64,000 bases of DNA from JAYOEY01 sp038120295. Its GTDB lineage: Bacteria; Pseudomonadota; Alphaproteobacteria; MPNO01; UBA2964. The DNA lies in assembly GCA_038120295.1 (NCBI GenBank), contig JAYOLL010000008.1:62001-126000 (forward strand), written 5' to 3'. The notes below the pieces were generated by a model. It was given only the letters and a program-made list of their open reading frames with translations, was not told where the DNA came from and did not search any database. Below are positions 1 to 7,658 of the stretch, piece by piece. The translations under genes and the position numbers were made by a program. Every line of letters starts with the position of its first letter. The stretch's first letter is position 1.

Positions 1-813
1 GATGGGCTGGCGACCTATCCTGCAGTCCTCCCGGCCCTGCCTGTTACAGACACGATCAAGACTGTCACCTCGGAAGGCGAAACCGTCGCCGGAACAATGG
101 ACCGGTCGGCGCTCCGGCGGGCCCAGACGCCGCAGGGCTTCCGCTACGCCGACATCGTCGCCGCGCATAAAGCCGCCTCAACCGGACCGGAACAAACCGA
201 CGACGCGATGGTTGCTGAAAAAGCCGGCCTGCCGGTCGGAATTGTCATGGGCAGCGAATCCAATCTCAAGATAACGACGCAGGACGACATGCAAACCGCC
301 GAACGCGCGCTGGGCGCAGCCAGTCTGATTACCCGCATCGGTACCGGATTCGACGTTCACAAATTCTGCCCGGGCGATCACGTCATTCTGGGCGGAGTCC
401 GCATCGATCACGATCACGGCCTCGAAGGTCATTCGGACGCCGATGCCGCGCTGCACGCCATCACCGATGCTGTGCTGGGCGCGATCGGGGACGGCGATAT
501 CGGGTCCCATTTCCCTCCCAGCGACGAACAGTGGCGGGGCGCGGATTCCGCAGCCTTTTTGCGGCACGCCGCGGGTCTCGCGGAAGCGCGAGGCGGGACC
601 ATCGACAATGTCGATGTCACGATCATCTGCGAGCGCCCGAAGATCGGGCCTCATCGCGACGCCATCCGGAAGCGGATCGCCGAAATTATCGGCGTATCCA
701 TCGGCAGCGTCAGCGTGAAGGCGACAACGACGGAAACGCTCGGCTTCACCGGACGTCGCGAAGGCATCGCCGCGCAGGCCGTCGCGGCGGTCCGCCTGCC
801 GCCCGGGGCCTGA
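1..813 (+). CDS. ispDF: Bifunctional IspD/IspF (MEP cytidylyltransferase / MEcPP synthase), 5' end missing
   Basis: This is the 3' part of a fused enzyme for steps 3 and 5 of the MEP isoprenoid pathway. The frame is open from base 1. The first ~75 codons carry the end of IspD (PVTDTIK and the AQTPQGF motif). From about codon 113 the IspF domain begins with TGFDVHKF, whose Asp and His bind the metal, followed by GHSDADAALHAI and the KATTTETLGFTGRREG region. Ending at the IspF terminus, it needs about 150 more residues upstream for the rest of IspD. The fusion is common in alphaproteobacteria. It lies 11 bases before pgpA on the same strand. dxr, an earlier step of the pathway, is found at 41050-42240. 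Confidence 0.95.
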   Translation, partial: DGLATYPAVLPALPVTDTIKTVTSEGETVAGTMDRSALRRAQTPQGFRYADIVAAHKAASTGPEQTDDAMVAEKAGLPVGIVMGSESNLKITTQDDMQTAERALGAASLITRIGTGFDVHKFCPGDHVILGGVRIDHDHGLEGHSDADAALHAITDAVLGAIGDGDIGSHFPPSDEQWRGADSAAFLRHAAGLAEARGGTIDNVDVTIICERPKIGPHRDAIRKRIAEIIGVSIGSVSVKATTTETLGFTGRREGIAAQAVAAVRLPPGA

Positions 814-824
814 GGAGAGCCCTC

Positions 825-1313
825 ATGGCATCCCGGTCGCTTCCTCGGGGGATGGGCTTTTTTCATCCTGTCTGCCTGACTTCTACTTTTTTCGGCGTCG
901 GACTTCTGCCGGGCGCCCCCGGGACCTGGGCGTCCCTCGCGGCGCTGCCGATCGGCTGGTACCTAATGCTTTATTCCGGCCCACTTGCCGTTGCGGCTGC
1001 CGGGCTGGCCCTGTTTTTCATCGGCATCGGACCTGCGGGGATCTACGAACGCCGCACCAGCGCAAACGATCCGGGAGCGGTCGTCATCGACGAAGTAGCG
1101 GCACAGCTTCTCGTCCTCGCCGCCGCGCCGCAGAGCTGGAACTACTTCATTGCCGGTTTCATCCTGTTCCGGCTCGCCGATATCCTGAAGCCCTGGCCGG
1201 TTTCCTGGGCCGACCGCCACATCAAAGGCGGGTTCGGCATCATGCTGGACGATATTTTGGCTGCCGTTTACGCCGGTGTTATGCTCTACGGCATCCGTAT
1301 GCTTTTCGAGTGA
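825..1313 (+). CDS. pgpA: Phosphatidylglycerophosphatase A
   Basis: A 162-residue membrane protein predicted to dephosphorylate phosphatidylglycerol phosphate in the inner membrane. The start at 825 is preceded by GGAGAG and avoids overlap with ispDF; the open frame begins further upstream inside ispDF but there it has no family similarity. Family signs are PGAPGTWASLAALP near residue 28, the acidic DPGAVVIDEVAAQL stretch around residue 80, and the RLADILKPWP motif. Several hydrophobic segments fit an integral membrane enzyme. It is likely co-transcribed with ispDF and the following cinA-type gene, 10 bases downstream. Confidence 0.9.
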   Translation: MASRSLPRGMGFFHPVCLTSTFFGVGLLPGAPGTWASLAALPIGWYLMLYSGPLAVAAAGLALFFIGIGPAGIYERRTSANDPGAVVIDEVAAQLLVLAAAPQSWNYFIAGFILFRLADILKPWPVSWADRHIKGGFGIMLDDILAAVYAGVMLYGIRMLFE

Positions 1314-1323
1314 GAATTCCCGA

Positions 1324-1827
1324 ATGCTGAATTCCGAGACCCTCGACATGGCGGTTCGCCTTGTCGATCTGTGCCGCAAGGAAGGCCGGACCGTCGTCAC
1401 GGTCGAATCCTGCACCGGCGGGCTGCTGTCCGCGGCCCTGACGTCGATGGCCGGGTCGTCCGACGTGTTCGAGCGCGGCTACGTCACCTATTCCAACGAG
1501 GCCAAGACATCCGCCGTCCTCGTTCGCGCCGAACAGATCGCCTATGCCGGCGCGGTAAGCGAAGACGTCGCCTGGGCTATGGCGGAAGGCGCTATTCGCA
1601 AATCGGGCGCCGATATCGCTGTATCGATCACCGGCGTCGCCGGGCCGGGCGGCGGTACGGAAGAGAAACCGGTCGGGCTGGTCCATTTCGCGACCTGCCG
1701 CTGGGACGGCAAGATCGCGGTTCATCACGAAGTGTTTCCGGGAGACCGCGGAAAAATCCGGGAAGCCGCCGTCCGTCAGGCGATGAAAATGGTCGAGGAA
1801 GCGCTTTACGCGTCGCCCGGGGACTGA
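1324..1827 (+). CDS. CinA C-terminal domain protein (nicotinamide-nucleotide amidohydrolase)
   Basis: A 167-residue single-domain member of the CinA C-terminal/PncC family, expected to deamidate nicotinamide mononucleotide in NAD salvage. The motifs VESCTGGLLSAALT (residues ~27-40), YVTYSNEAK and SITGVAGPGGGTEEKPVG are typical, including the serine and lysine region of the active site. It lacks the N-terminal MoCF-like domain found in long CinA proteins. The ATG at 1324 was chosen because the earlier in-frame ATG at 1276 lies inside pgpA and adds unrelated residues. It converges with ratA, leaving only 3 bases between stop codons. Confidence 0.88.
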   Translation: MLNSETLDMAVRLVDLCRKEGRTVVTVESCTGGLLSAALTSMAGSSDVFERGYVTYSNEAKTSAVLVRAEQIAYAGAVSEDVAWAMAEGAIRKSGADIAVSITGVAGPGGGTEEKPVGLVHFATCRWDGKIAVHHEVFPGDRGKIREAAVRQAMKMVEEALYASPGD

Positions 1828-1830
1828 GGA

Positions 1831-2259
1831 TCAGCCGTACAGGTCTTTTGCCCGTTCTTCAAAGGCCCCGACCATCCGCCGCACAGCCTCGCCGAACAGC
1901 GGTCCCATGATGCTTTTCAGAAGCCGCGAACGGAACTCGAAATCGATAAAGAAGGCGATGTTGCACCCGCCTTCAGCCGGTTCGAATTTCCAGTGGTTTT
2001 CCAGATGCTTGAAGGGCCCTTTCTGATACTCGACATCAATTCCTGACGGGCGGTCGAACGTCACTTTCGAGGTAAAGGTTTCGCGCAGGGCCTTGAACCC
2101 GACGATCACATCGGCCAGCACCCTCTCCTCCTCGCGCCGAACGATCCTTGCACCGACGCACCAGGGCAGGAATTCCGGGTAGCGTTCGATATCGGCGACG
2201 AGATCGAAGAGCTGTTCGGGGCTATATGGCAGGAACCGCTGTTCCGAGTGTTGCGGCAT
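1831..2259 (-). CDS. RatA/Coq10-type START-domain protein
   Basis: A 142-residue SRPBCC (START-like) protein of the family that includes mitochondrial Coq10 and E. coli RatA. The N-terminal run (SEQRFLPYSPEQLFDLVADI), then YPEFLPWC and the C-terminal FEFRSRLLKSIMGPLFGEA are characteristic. In alphaproteobacteria this gene usually sits next to lipA, as here (14-base gap). The family is thought to bind ubiquinone or related lipids and to aid respiratory quinone function; the toxin role proposed for RatA is from E. coli and is not shown by this sequence. It is the last gene of the minus-strand series running from tpiA. Confidence 0.85.
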   Translation of the reverse strand: MPQHSEQRFLPYSPEQLFDLVADIERYPEFLPWCVGARIVRREEERVLADVIVGFKALRETFTSKVTFDRPSGIDVEYQKGPFKHLENHWKFEPAEGGCNIAFFIDFEFRSRLLKSIMGPLFGEAVRRMVGAFEERAKDLYG

Positions 2260-2273
2260 TTATTCGGTTTTTC

Positions 2274-3233
2274 TTACTGGACAGTTTGTCTGGACAGTTT
2301 GGCTTCGCGCGCTTCACGCAGGCGCTGGAAATCCTCGTCCGCATGATAGGAGGAGCGCGTCAGCGGGGTGGCAGAGACCAGCAGGAACCCCTTCGCAACC
2401 GCGTGCGCCCGCAAATCGTCGAACTCGTCGGGCGTGATGAAGCGATCGAGCGGATGATGCTTGGGCGTCGGCTGGAGATACTGCCCGACCGTCAGGAAAT
2501 CGACATCCGCCGAACGCAGATCGTCCATCACCTGGGCGACCTCGATAAGCCCTTCTCCTAATCCCACCATGAGCCCGGATTTGGTGAAGACCGTGGGGTC
2601 GAGTCTCTTCGCCTCGTCCAGCAGCCTGAGAGAATGGTAATAGCGCGCGCCGGGGCGAACCGTCGGATAGAGCCGCGGCACGGTTTCCAGATTGTGGTTG
2701 AACACGTCGGGGCGCGCCTCGATCACGACCTCCAGCGCACCGTCCTTGCGCAGGAAATCGGGCGTCAGCACCTCGATGGTGGTTTCCGGCGCGGCATCGC
2801 GGATCGCCCGGATCACGGCAGCGAAATGAGCGGCCCCGCCGTCGGAAAGATCGTCCCGGTCGACCGAGGTAATCACCACATGACGCAGCCCCAGACGCGC
2901 CACCGCTTCGGCGACATACGCCGGTTCGTCCTCATCGACCGTATCCGGCAGGCCGGTGGCTACATTGCAGAATGCGCAGGCCCGCGTACAGACCGCGCCG
3001 AGGATCATCATGGTCGCATGCCGCTGCGACCAGCATTCGCCGATATTGGGACACGCCGCCTCCTCACACACGGTGACGAGGTTCAGATCGCGCATCAGGC
3101 CGCGCGTGCGGAAATACTCCTCCGAGTTCGGCGCCTTGACCCTGATCCAGTCCGGCTTGCGCGGCCCCTTGCTGTCGGGCCGGTTCGCCTTCTCCGGATG
3201 GCGCGGGCGCAGATTCTCAACATTGGAGGCCAT
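2274..3233 (-). CDS. lipA: Lipoyl synthase
   Basis: A 319-residue radical-SAM enzyme that inserts two sulfurs into the octanoyl chain carried on lipoyl domains. Two iron-sulfur motifs are visible: CEEAACPNIGEC for the auxiliary cluster and CTRACAFCNVATG (CxxxCxxC) for the SAM cluster, plus the C-terminal RSSYHADEDF whose serine binds the auxiliary cluster. The start was set at the ATG at 3233, since the codon just upstream is GTG and the family begins close to here. Its products are needed by the lipoylated PdhB and PdhC subunits encoded upstream in the same direction. A palindromic repeat separates it from lpd. Confidence 0.96.
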   Translation of the reverse strand: MASNVENLRPRHPEKANRPDSKGPRKPDWIRVKAPNSEEYFRTRGLMRDLNLVTVCEEAACPNIGECWSQRHATMMILGAVCTRACAFCNVATGLPDTVDEDEPAYVAEAVARLGLRHVVITSVDRDDLSDGGAAHFAAVIRAIRDAAPETTIEVLTPDFLRKDGALEVVIEARPDVFNHNLETVPRLYPTVRPGARYYHSLRLLDEAKRLDPTVFTKSGLMVGLGEGLIEVAQVMDDLRSADVDFLTVGQYLQPTPKHHPLDRFITPDEFDDLRAHAVAKGFLLVSATPLTRSSYHADEDFQRLREAREAKLSRQTVQ

Positions 3234-3263
3234 CACATTCCTCCGCCGCGTCGTTTGCCGAAG

Positions 3264-3375
3264 CCCACCTCCCCTGTCCCCTCCCCCCTGAAGGGCGGAG
3301 GGGGACGCAGTTGCAACAGCTCGCCGAGCCCCCTCTCTGCCCCGAGAGGCGGAGAGGGTTGGGGAGAGGTGGGGG
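3264..3375. repeat. Intergenic mosaic palindrome between lpd and lipA
   Basis: About 112 bases of C-rich then G-rich sequence. The outer arms are CCCACCTCCCC (3264-3274) and GGGGAGAGGTGGG (from 3361), which pair as inverted repeats. Inside are two smaller hairpins, one at 3276-3306 (GTCCCC...GGGGAC) and one at about 3330-3357 (CCTCTC...GAGAGG). It resembles the dispersed intergenic palindromes common in proteobacterial genomes. I saw no second copy in the window. It could fold in mRNA and separate lpd from lipA expression. Confidence 0.7.
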
Positions 3376-3406
3376 TTATCGCGATCTCAGTCATGCGCAA
3401 AGTGCA

Positions 3407-4804
3407 TCAGAAATGGATCACCCGGCCGAACGCATCGAGCACGGATTCGTGCATCGCCTCCGACAGGGTCGGGTGCGGGAAGACCGTGTGCATCAGTTCG
3501 GCTTCGGTCAGTTCTCCGGCGCGGGCGACCGTGTAGCCCTGGATCATCTCGGTGACTTCAGGGCCGATCATGTGGGCCCCGAGCAGTTCGCCGGTTTTCG
3601 CATCGAACACCGTCTTGACGAAACCGTCCGGATCGCCCAGCGCGATGGCCTTGCCGTTGCCCTGGAACGGGAATTTGCCGACGTTGACCTCGTATCCCTT
3701 TTCCCTCGCCGCCGCCTCGGTCATGCCGACGCTTGCGACCTGCGGGCGGCAATAGGTGCAGCCGGGTATGTTCGACGTGTCGAGCGGATGCGTGTCCAGC
3801 CCGGCGATATGCTCGACGCAGATCACGCCCTCATGGCTCGCCTTATGCGCCAGCCAGGGCGGCCCCGTCAGATCGCCGATGGCGAAGACGCCCTTCTCGC
3901 CCGTCTCGCACCACTGGTCGATGACAACATGGGTGCGGTCGACCTCGATCTTCGTTCCTTCGAGCCCGATATCCTCGACATTGCCCTGGATACCGACGGC
4001 GAGGATGACTTTCTCCACCGAAATGGCCTCAGCGCCGTCGCCGGTATCGACGGTCGCCGTGACACCGTCGCCGGACGCATCCAGCCCCTCGACCTTTGCG
4101 CCGGTATGAATGGCAATCCCCTGCCCTTCGAACGCCTTCTGCGCGTGGGCGGAAATATCCGCGTCCTCGACGGGCAGGATGCGGTCCATCACCTCGACCA
4201 CCGTCACCTCAGCGCCGAGATCGCTGTAGAAGCTGGCGAATTCCATCCCGATCGCGCCGGACCCCACCACCAGCAGCGATTTCGGCATGGCTTCCGGCAC
4301 CATGGCTTCGCGGTAGGTCCAGATCTTCTCGCCGTCGGGCTCCATGCCCGGCAGAGAACGCGCCCGCGCACCGGTGGCGAGGATGATGTTTTTGGCCTTC
4401 AGGTCTTCGGTCTTGCCATCCTTGTCCGTCACCGCGAGCGTTCCCGGCCCGGCGAGTTTGCCTGCGCCATCGAACACGGTGACCTTGTTCTTTTTCAGCA
4501 GGTGACCGACGCCCTGGTTCAGACGGCGCGCAACCGTGCGCGAGCGCTTCACGATCTTCGAGATATCGAAGGATATGTTCTCCGCCGACATGCCGAACGC
4601 ATCGAGATTCTGCAGGATGTGATGGATTTCCGACGTGCGGAGCAGCGCCTTCGTCGGGATACAGCCCCAGTTGAGGCAGATGCCGCCAAGATGCTCCTTC
4701 TCGACCAGGGCCGTGTTCATGCCGAGCTGGCTGGCGCGGATCGCGGCGACATAGCCGCCGGGCCCGCCGCCCACCACGATGAGGTCGAACTGGTTGTCAG
4801 CCAT
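3407..4804 (-). CDS. lpdA: Dihydrolipoyl dehydrogenase (E3)
   Basis: A 465-residue FAD-dependent disulfide reductase that reoxidises dihydrolipoyl groups, passing electrons to NAD+. It has the N-terminal FAD-binding GGGPGGYVAAIRA motif, the redox disulfide in GGICLNWGCIPTKALL (residues ~41-56), the NAD-binding VVGSGAIGMEFASF, the second FAD motif FAIGDLTGPPWLAHKA, and the C-terminal HPTLSEAMHE carrying the catalytic His-Glu pair. Being downstream of pdhC with a 19-base gap, it is the E3 of the pyruvate dehydrogenase complex, though the same enzyme type also serves 2-oxoglutarate dehydrogenase. Confidence 0.97.
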   Translation of the reverse strand: MADNQFDLIVVGGGPGGYVAAIRASQLGMNTALVEKEHLGGICLNWGCIPTKALLRTSEIHHILQNLDAFGMSAENISFDISKIVKRSRTVARRLNQGVGHLLKKNKVTVFDGAGKLAGPGTLAVTDKDGKTEDLKAKNIILATGARARSLPGMEPDGEKIWTYREAMVPEAMPKSLLVVGSGAIGMEFASFYSDLGAEVTVVEVMDRILPVEDADISAHAQKAFEGQGIAIHTGAKVEGLDASGDGVTATVDTGDGAEAISVEKVILAVGIQGNVEDIGLEGTKIEVDRTHVVIDQWCETGEKGVFAIGDLTGPPWLAHKASHEGVICVEHIAGLDTHPLDTSNIPGCTYCRPQVASVGMTEAAAREKGYEVNVGKFPFQGNGKAIALGDPDGFVKTVFDAKTGELLGAHMIGPEVTEMIQGYTVARAGELTEAELMHTVFPHPTLSEAMHESVLDAFGRVIHF

Positions 4805-4823
4805 TGGAATTCCTTGCTGGTGG

Positions 4824-6218
4824 CTAGAGAAGCATCGCCGGCGGGTATTCGATCAGCCGCTTGATGGCGGCAAGCAGCTGCGCGCCCATCGCCCCGTCGA
4901 CCACCCGATGATCGACCGACAGGGTACAGCTCATCACGGTCGCCGGCACGATCTCGCCGTTCTTCACCACGGGCCGCGCCTCTCCCGCGCCGACCGCGAG
5001 GATGCAGCCCTGCGGCTCGTTGATGACGGCATCGAACTGCTTCACCCCGAACATGCCGAGATTGGAAATACTGAACGATCCACCCTGGTATTCCTCGGGC
5101 ATCAGCTTGCCGTCGCGCGCGCGCCCGGCGAGGTCCTTCATCTCGGCGGAAATGTCCGCCAGACCCTTGCTGTTGGCATCGCGAATGATCGGCGTGATCA
5201 GCCCGCCCTCGATCGCCACCGCGACCGAGATATCCGCCCGGCGATATTTCCGCACCAGACCTTCGGCTTCGAATCCGGCATTGGCATCGGGAACCTCCAT
5301 CAGGGCCAGCGCACAGGCGCGGATGATGAAATCGTTTACCGACAGCTTGATGCCGTCCTTCTCGCCGCGCTCGTTCAGAGCCTTGCGGACCTTCAGCAGC
5401 TCGTCGATCTCGCAGTCGACCGTCAGGTAGAAATGCGGAACGGTCGATTTGGAATGCGCCATGCGCTCGGCGATGACCTTGCGCATGGTCGACATCTTGA
5501 CGATGTCGTAGGCCTCGCTCGCCGGGATATCGGCAGCCTCGGGCGCTTCTGCCGGGGCTTCCGGTCTCGGCGCGGATCTGGCCGCCTCCACGTCCGCTTT
5601 CACGATGCGACCGTTGGGGCCCGTTCCGTCAATGCCTGAAAGCTCCAGCCCGGCCTCTTGCGCCAGACGGCGCGCCAGAGGGCTCGCAAACACGCGGTCG
5701 CCGTTATTGGCCGGCGCAGCTTTCGTTGCCGGCTTGCCGCCGACGGCCGCCTCGACATCGGCCCGCGTGATCTTGCCGCGCGCGCCGGTCCCTTCGATTG
5801 CAGCGATATCGACGCCTTCCAGTTCCGCGATGCGGCGGGCCAGCGGCGTGATTGCGACATCGCTGTTACTGGGAGACGCGGCGGCTGGTGCGGGCGCGGC
5901 CTTTTCTTCCACTGCAGGCCTCGGGGCTTCCTGGGGCGCCACCGCCGGCTCGTCCCCGATGGACGACGCGTCTTCCCCGTCTTCGAGGATATAGCCGATG
6001 ATTTCGTTGACCTTGACGCCTTCGCTACCGTCGCCGATCACGATCTTTCCGAGCGTGCCCTCGTCGATCGCCTCGACCTCCATCGTCGCCTTGTCGGTTT
6101 CGATTTCGGCCAGCACGTCGCCGGGCGCGATATCGTCGCCTTCCTTCTTGAGCCAGCGGGCCAGATTGCCCTCCGTCATGGTGGGCGAAAGCGCCGGCAT
6201 CAGGATCTTGATGGGCAT
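4824..6218 (-). CDS. pdhC: Pyruvate dehydrogenase E2 (dihydrolipoamide acetyltransferase) with two E3-binding domains
   Basis: The 464-residue core subunit of the pyruvate dehydrogenase complex. Domain order: lipoyl domain (residues ~1-78, lipoylated lysine in ETDKATMEVEA near 43), an Ala/Pro-rich linker, one peripheral subunit-binding domain at ~121-158 (ITPLARRIAELEGVDI...), a second at ~177-213 (ASPLARRLAQEAGLEL...), a further linker, and the acetyltransferase domain from ~240, ending with the catalytic DHRVVDGAMG near 436-445. E2 proteins normally carry one subunit-binding domain; the tandem pair is unusual. It lies 6 bases after pdhB, so the operon order is E1-alpha, E1-beta, E2, E3. Confidence 0.96.
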   Translation of the reverse strand: MPIKILMPALSPTMTEGNLARWLKKEGDDIAPGDVLAEIETDKATMEVEAIDEGTLGKIVIGDGSEGVKVNEIIGYILEDGEDASSIGDEPAVAPQEAPRPAVEEKAAPAPAAASPSNSDVAITPLARRIAELEGVDIAAIEGTGARGKITRADVEAAVGGKPATKAAPANNGDRVFASPLARRLAQEAGLELSGIDGTGPNGRIVKADVEAARSAPRPEAPAEAPEAADIPASEAYDIVKMSTMRKVIAERMAHSKSTVPHFYLTVDCEIDELLKVRKALNERGEKDGIKLSVNDFIIRACALALMEVPDANAGFEAEGLVRKYRRADISVAVAIEGGLITPIIRDANSKGLADISAEMKDLAGRARDGKLMPEEYQGGSFSISNLGMFGVKQFDAVINEPQGCILAVGAGEARPVVKNGEIVPATVMSCTLSVDHRVVDGAMGAQLLAAIKRLIEYPPAMLL

Positions 6219-6224
6219 CGGCGA

Positions 6225-7640
6225 TCAGTCCCGATAGCAGGCGGCTTTCGCCGCCGCCGCTATGTCCGCTGCCTGCGGCAGGGCCAGCTTTTCCAGATTG
6301 GCCGCATAGGGCAGCGGCACGTCCTCGGCGCAGACCCGCATAACCGGCGCATCAAGCCAGTCGAACGCGGCTTCCATCATGCGAGCGGCGATCTCCGACC
6401 CGATGCCGGAGAACGGCCAGCCCTCTTCCGCCGATACGATGCGGTTGGTCTTCTTCACCGAGTTTACGATGGTGTCGGTGTCGAGCGGACGAATGGTGCG
6501 GAGATCGATCACTTCGGCGTCGATGCCTTCGGCGGCCAGCATCTCAGCGGCTTCTATCGCCTTGCCCACCATGATCGAAAACGCGGTGATCGTGACGTCG
6601 GCGCCTTCGCGAACCACCTTCGCCTTGCCGATCGGCACGGTCCAGTCATCGTCCTTCGGCACCTCGAAGCTCTGGCCGTAGAGGAGTTCGTTCTCGAGGA
6701 AAATTACCGGGTTGGGATTGCGGATCACGGATTTCAGCAGCCCCTTGTGATCGGCCGCGCTCCACGGGGAGACCACGATCAGCCCGGGGATATGGGCATA
6801 CCAGCTCGCATAGCATTGCGAATGCTGGGCGGCGACCCGGGCCGCCGCGCCGTTGGGCCCCCGAAAAACGATCGGGCAGCGCATCTGGCCGCCCGACATG
6901 TAGTTGGTCTTCGCCGCGGAATTGATAATCTGGTCCATCGCCTGCATGGCGAAATTGAAGGTCATGAACTCGACGATGGGTTTGAGACCCGCCATCGCCG
7001 CGCCGACGCCGACGCCGGTAAAGCCGTGCTCGGTAATCGGCGTATCGACCACCCGGCGCGGCCCGAACTCATCGAGCAGCCCCTGGCTGACCTTGTAGGC
7101 GCCCTGATACTGAGCGACCTCCTCACCCTGCAGATAGACGCGCTCATCGGCGCGCATTTCCTCGGCCATCGCGTCGCGCAGGGATTCGCGAATGGTAAGG
7201 CTTGTCGTCTGGCCGGCATGGTCCGGTTTCGCCGCCGTCTGCAAAGCCGCCGCAAGAGTGTCCCCGTCGACCGGTTTGGCTTCCGCTTTCTGTGGAGTCT
7301 TCTTCCCGGCAGGCTCGGCTTTTGCTTCTGCCTTCGGCGCAGGAGCGGCCTTCGGTTCGGGTGCAGGCGCTGCGGGCGCGTCCGCAGGGGCGTCCTCGCC
7401 ATCGGCCAGGATCAGGCCGATCACCTGGTTGACCGCGACGCCCTCGCTGCCGTCCGGCACCATGATCCTGCCGAGCGTGCCTTCATCGATGGCTTCGACC
7501 TCCATGGTCGCCTTGTCGGTTTCGATCTCGGCCAGTACGTCGCCCGGCTCGATCCTGTCACCTTCCTTCTTGTGCCAGCGCGCCAGGTTGCCCTCGGTCA
7601 TGGTCGGCGAGAGGGCCGGCATGAGAATTTCGATCGCCAT
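6225..7640 (-). CDS. pdhB: Pyruvate dehydrogenase E1 beta subunit with N-terminal lipoyl domain
   Basis: A 471-residue protein that, with PdhA, forms the thiamine-diphosphate E1 enzyme. The first ~78 residues are a lipoyl domain almost identical to that of the adjacent PdhC (ETDKATMEVEAIDEGTLG), followed by an Ala/Pro/Lys linker to about residue 140. The transketolase-like catalytic part then starts at SLTIRESLRDAMAEEM and includes DTPITEHGFTGVGVGAAM and SAEEGWPFSGIGSE. The extra lipoyl domain on E1-beta is a known alphaproteobacterial trait. The similarity of the two lipoyl domains at the DNA level suggests exchange or duplication between neighbouring genes. Confidence 0.96.
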   Translation of the reverse strand: MAIEILMPALSPTMTEGNLARWHKKEGDRIEPGDVLAEIETDKATMEVEAIDEGTLGRIMVPDGSEGVAVNQVIGLILADGEDAPADAPAAPAPEPKAAPAPKAEAKAEPAGKKTPQKAEAKPVDGDTLAAALQTAAKPDHAGQTTSLTIRESLRDAMAEEMRADERVYLQGEEVAQYQGAYKVSQGLLDEFGPRRVVDTPITEHGFTGVGVGAAMAGLKPIVEFMTFNFAMQAMDQIINSAAKTNYMSGGQMRCPIVFRGPNGAAARVAAQHSQCYASWYAHIPGLIVVSPWSAADHKGLLKSVIRNPNPVIFLENELLYGQSFEVPKDDDWTVPIGKAKVVREGADVTITAFSIMVGKAIEAAEMLAAEGIDAEVIDLRTIRPLDTDTIVNSVKKTNRIVSAEEGWPFSGIGSEIAARMMEAAFDWLDAPVMRVCAEDVPLPYAANLEKLALPQAADIAAAAKAACYRD

Positions 7641-7658
7641 GTTCTGCTGCTCCCGTTC

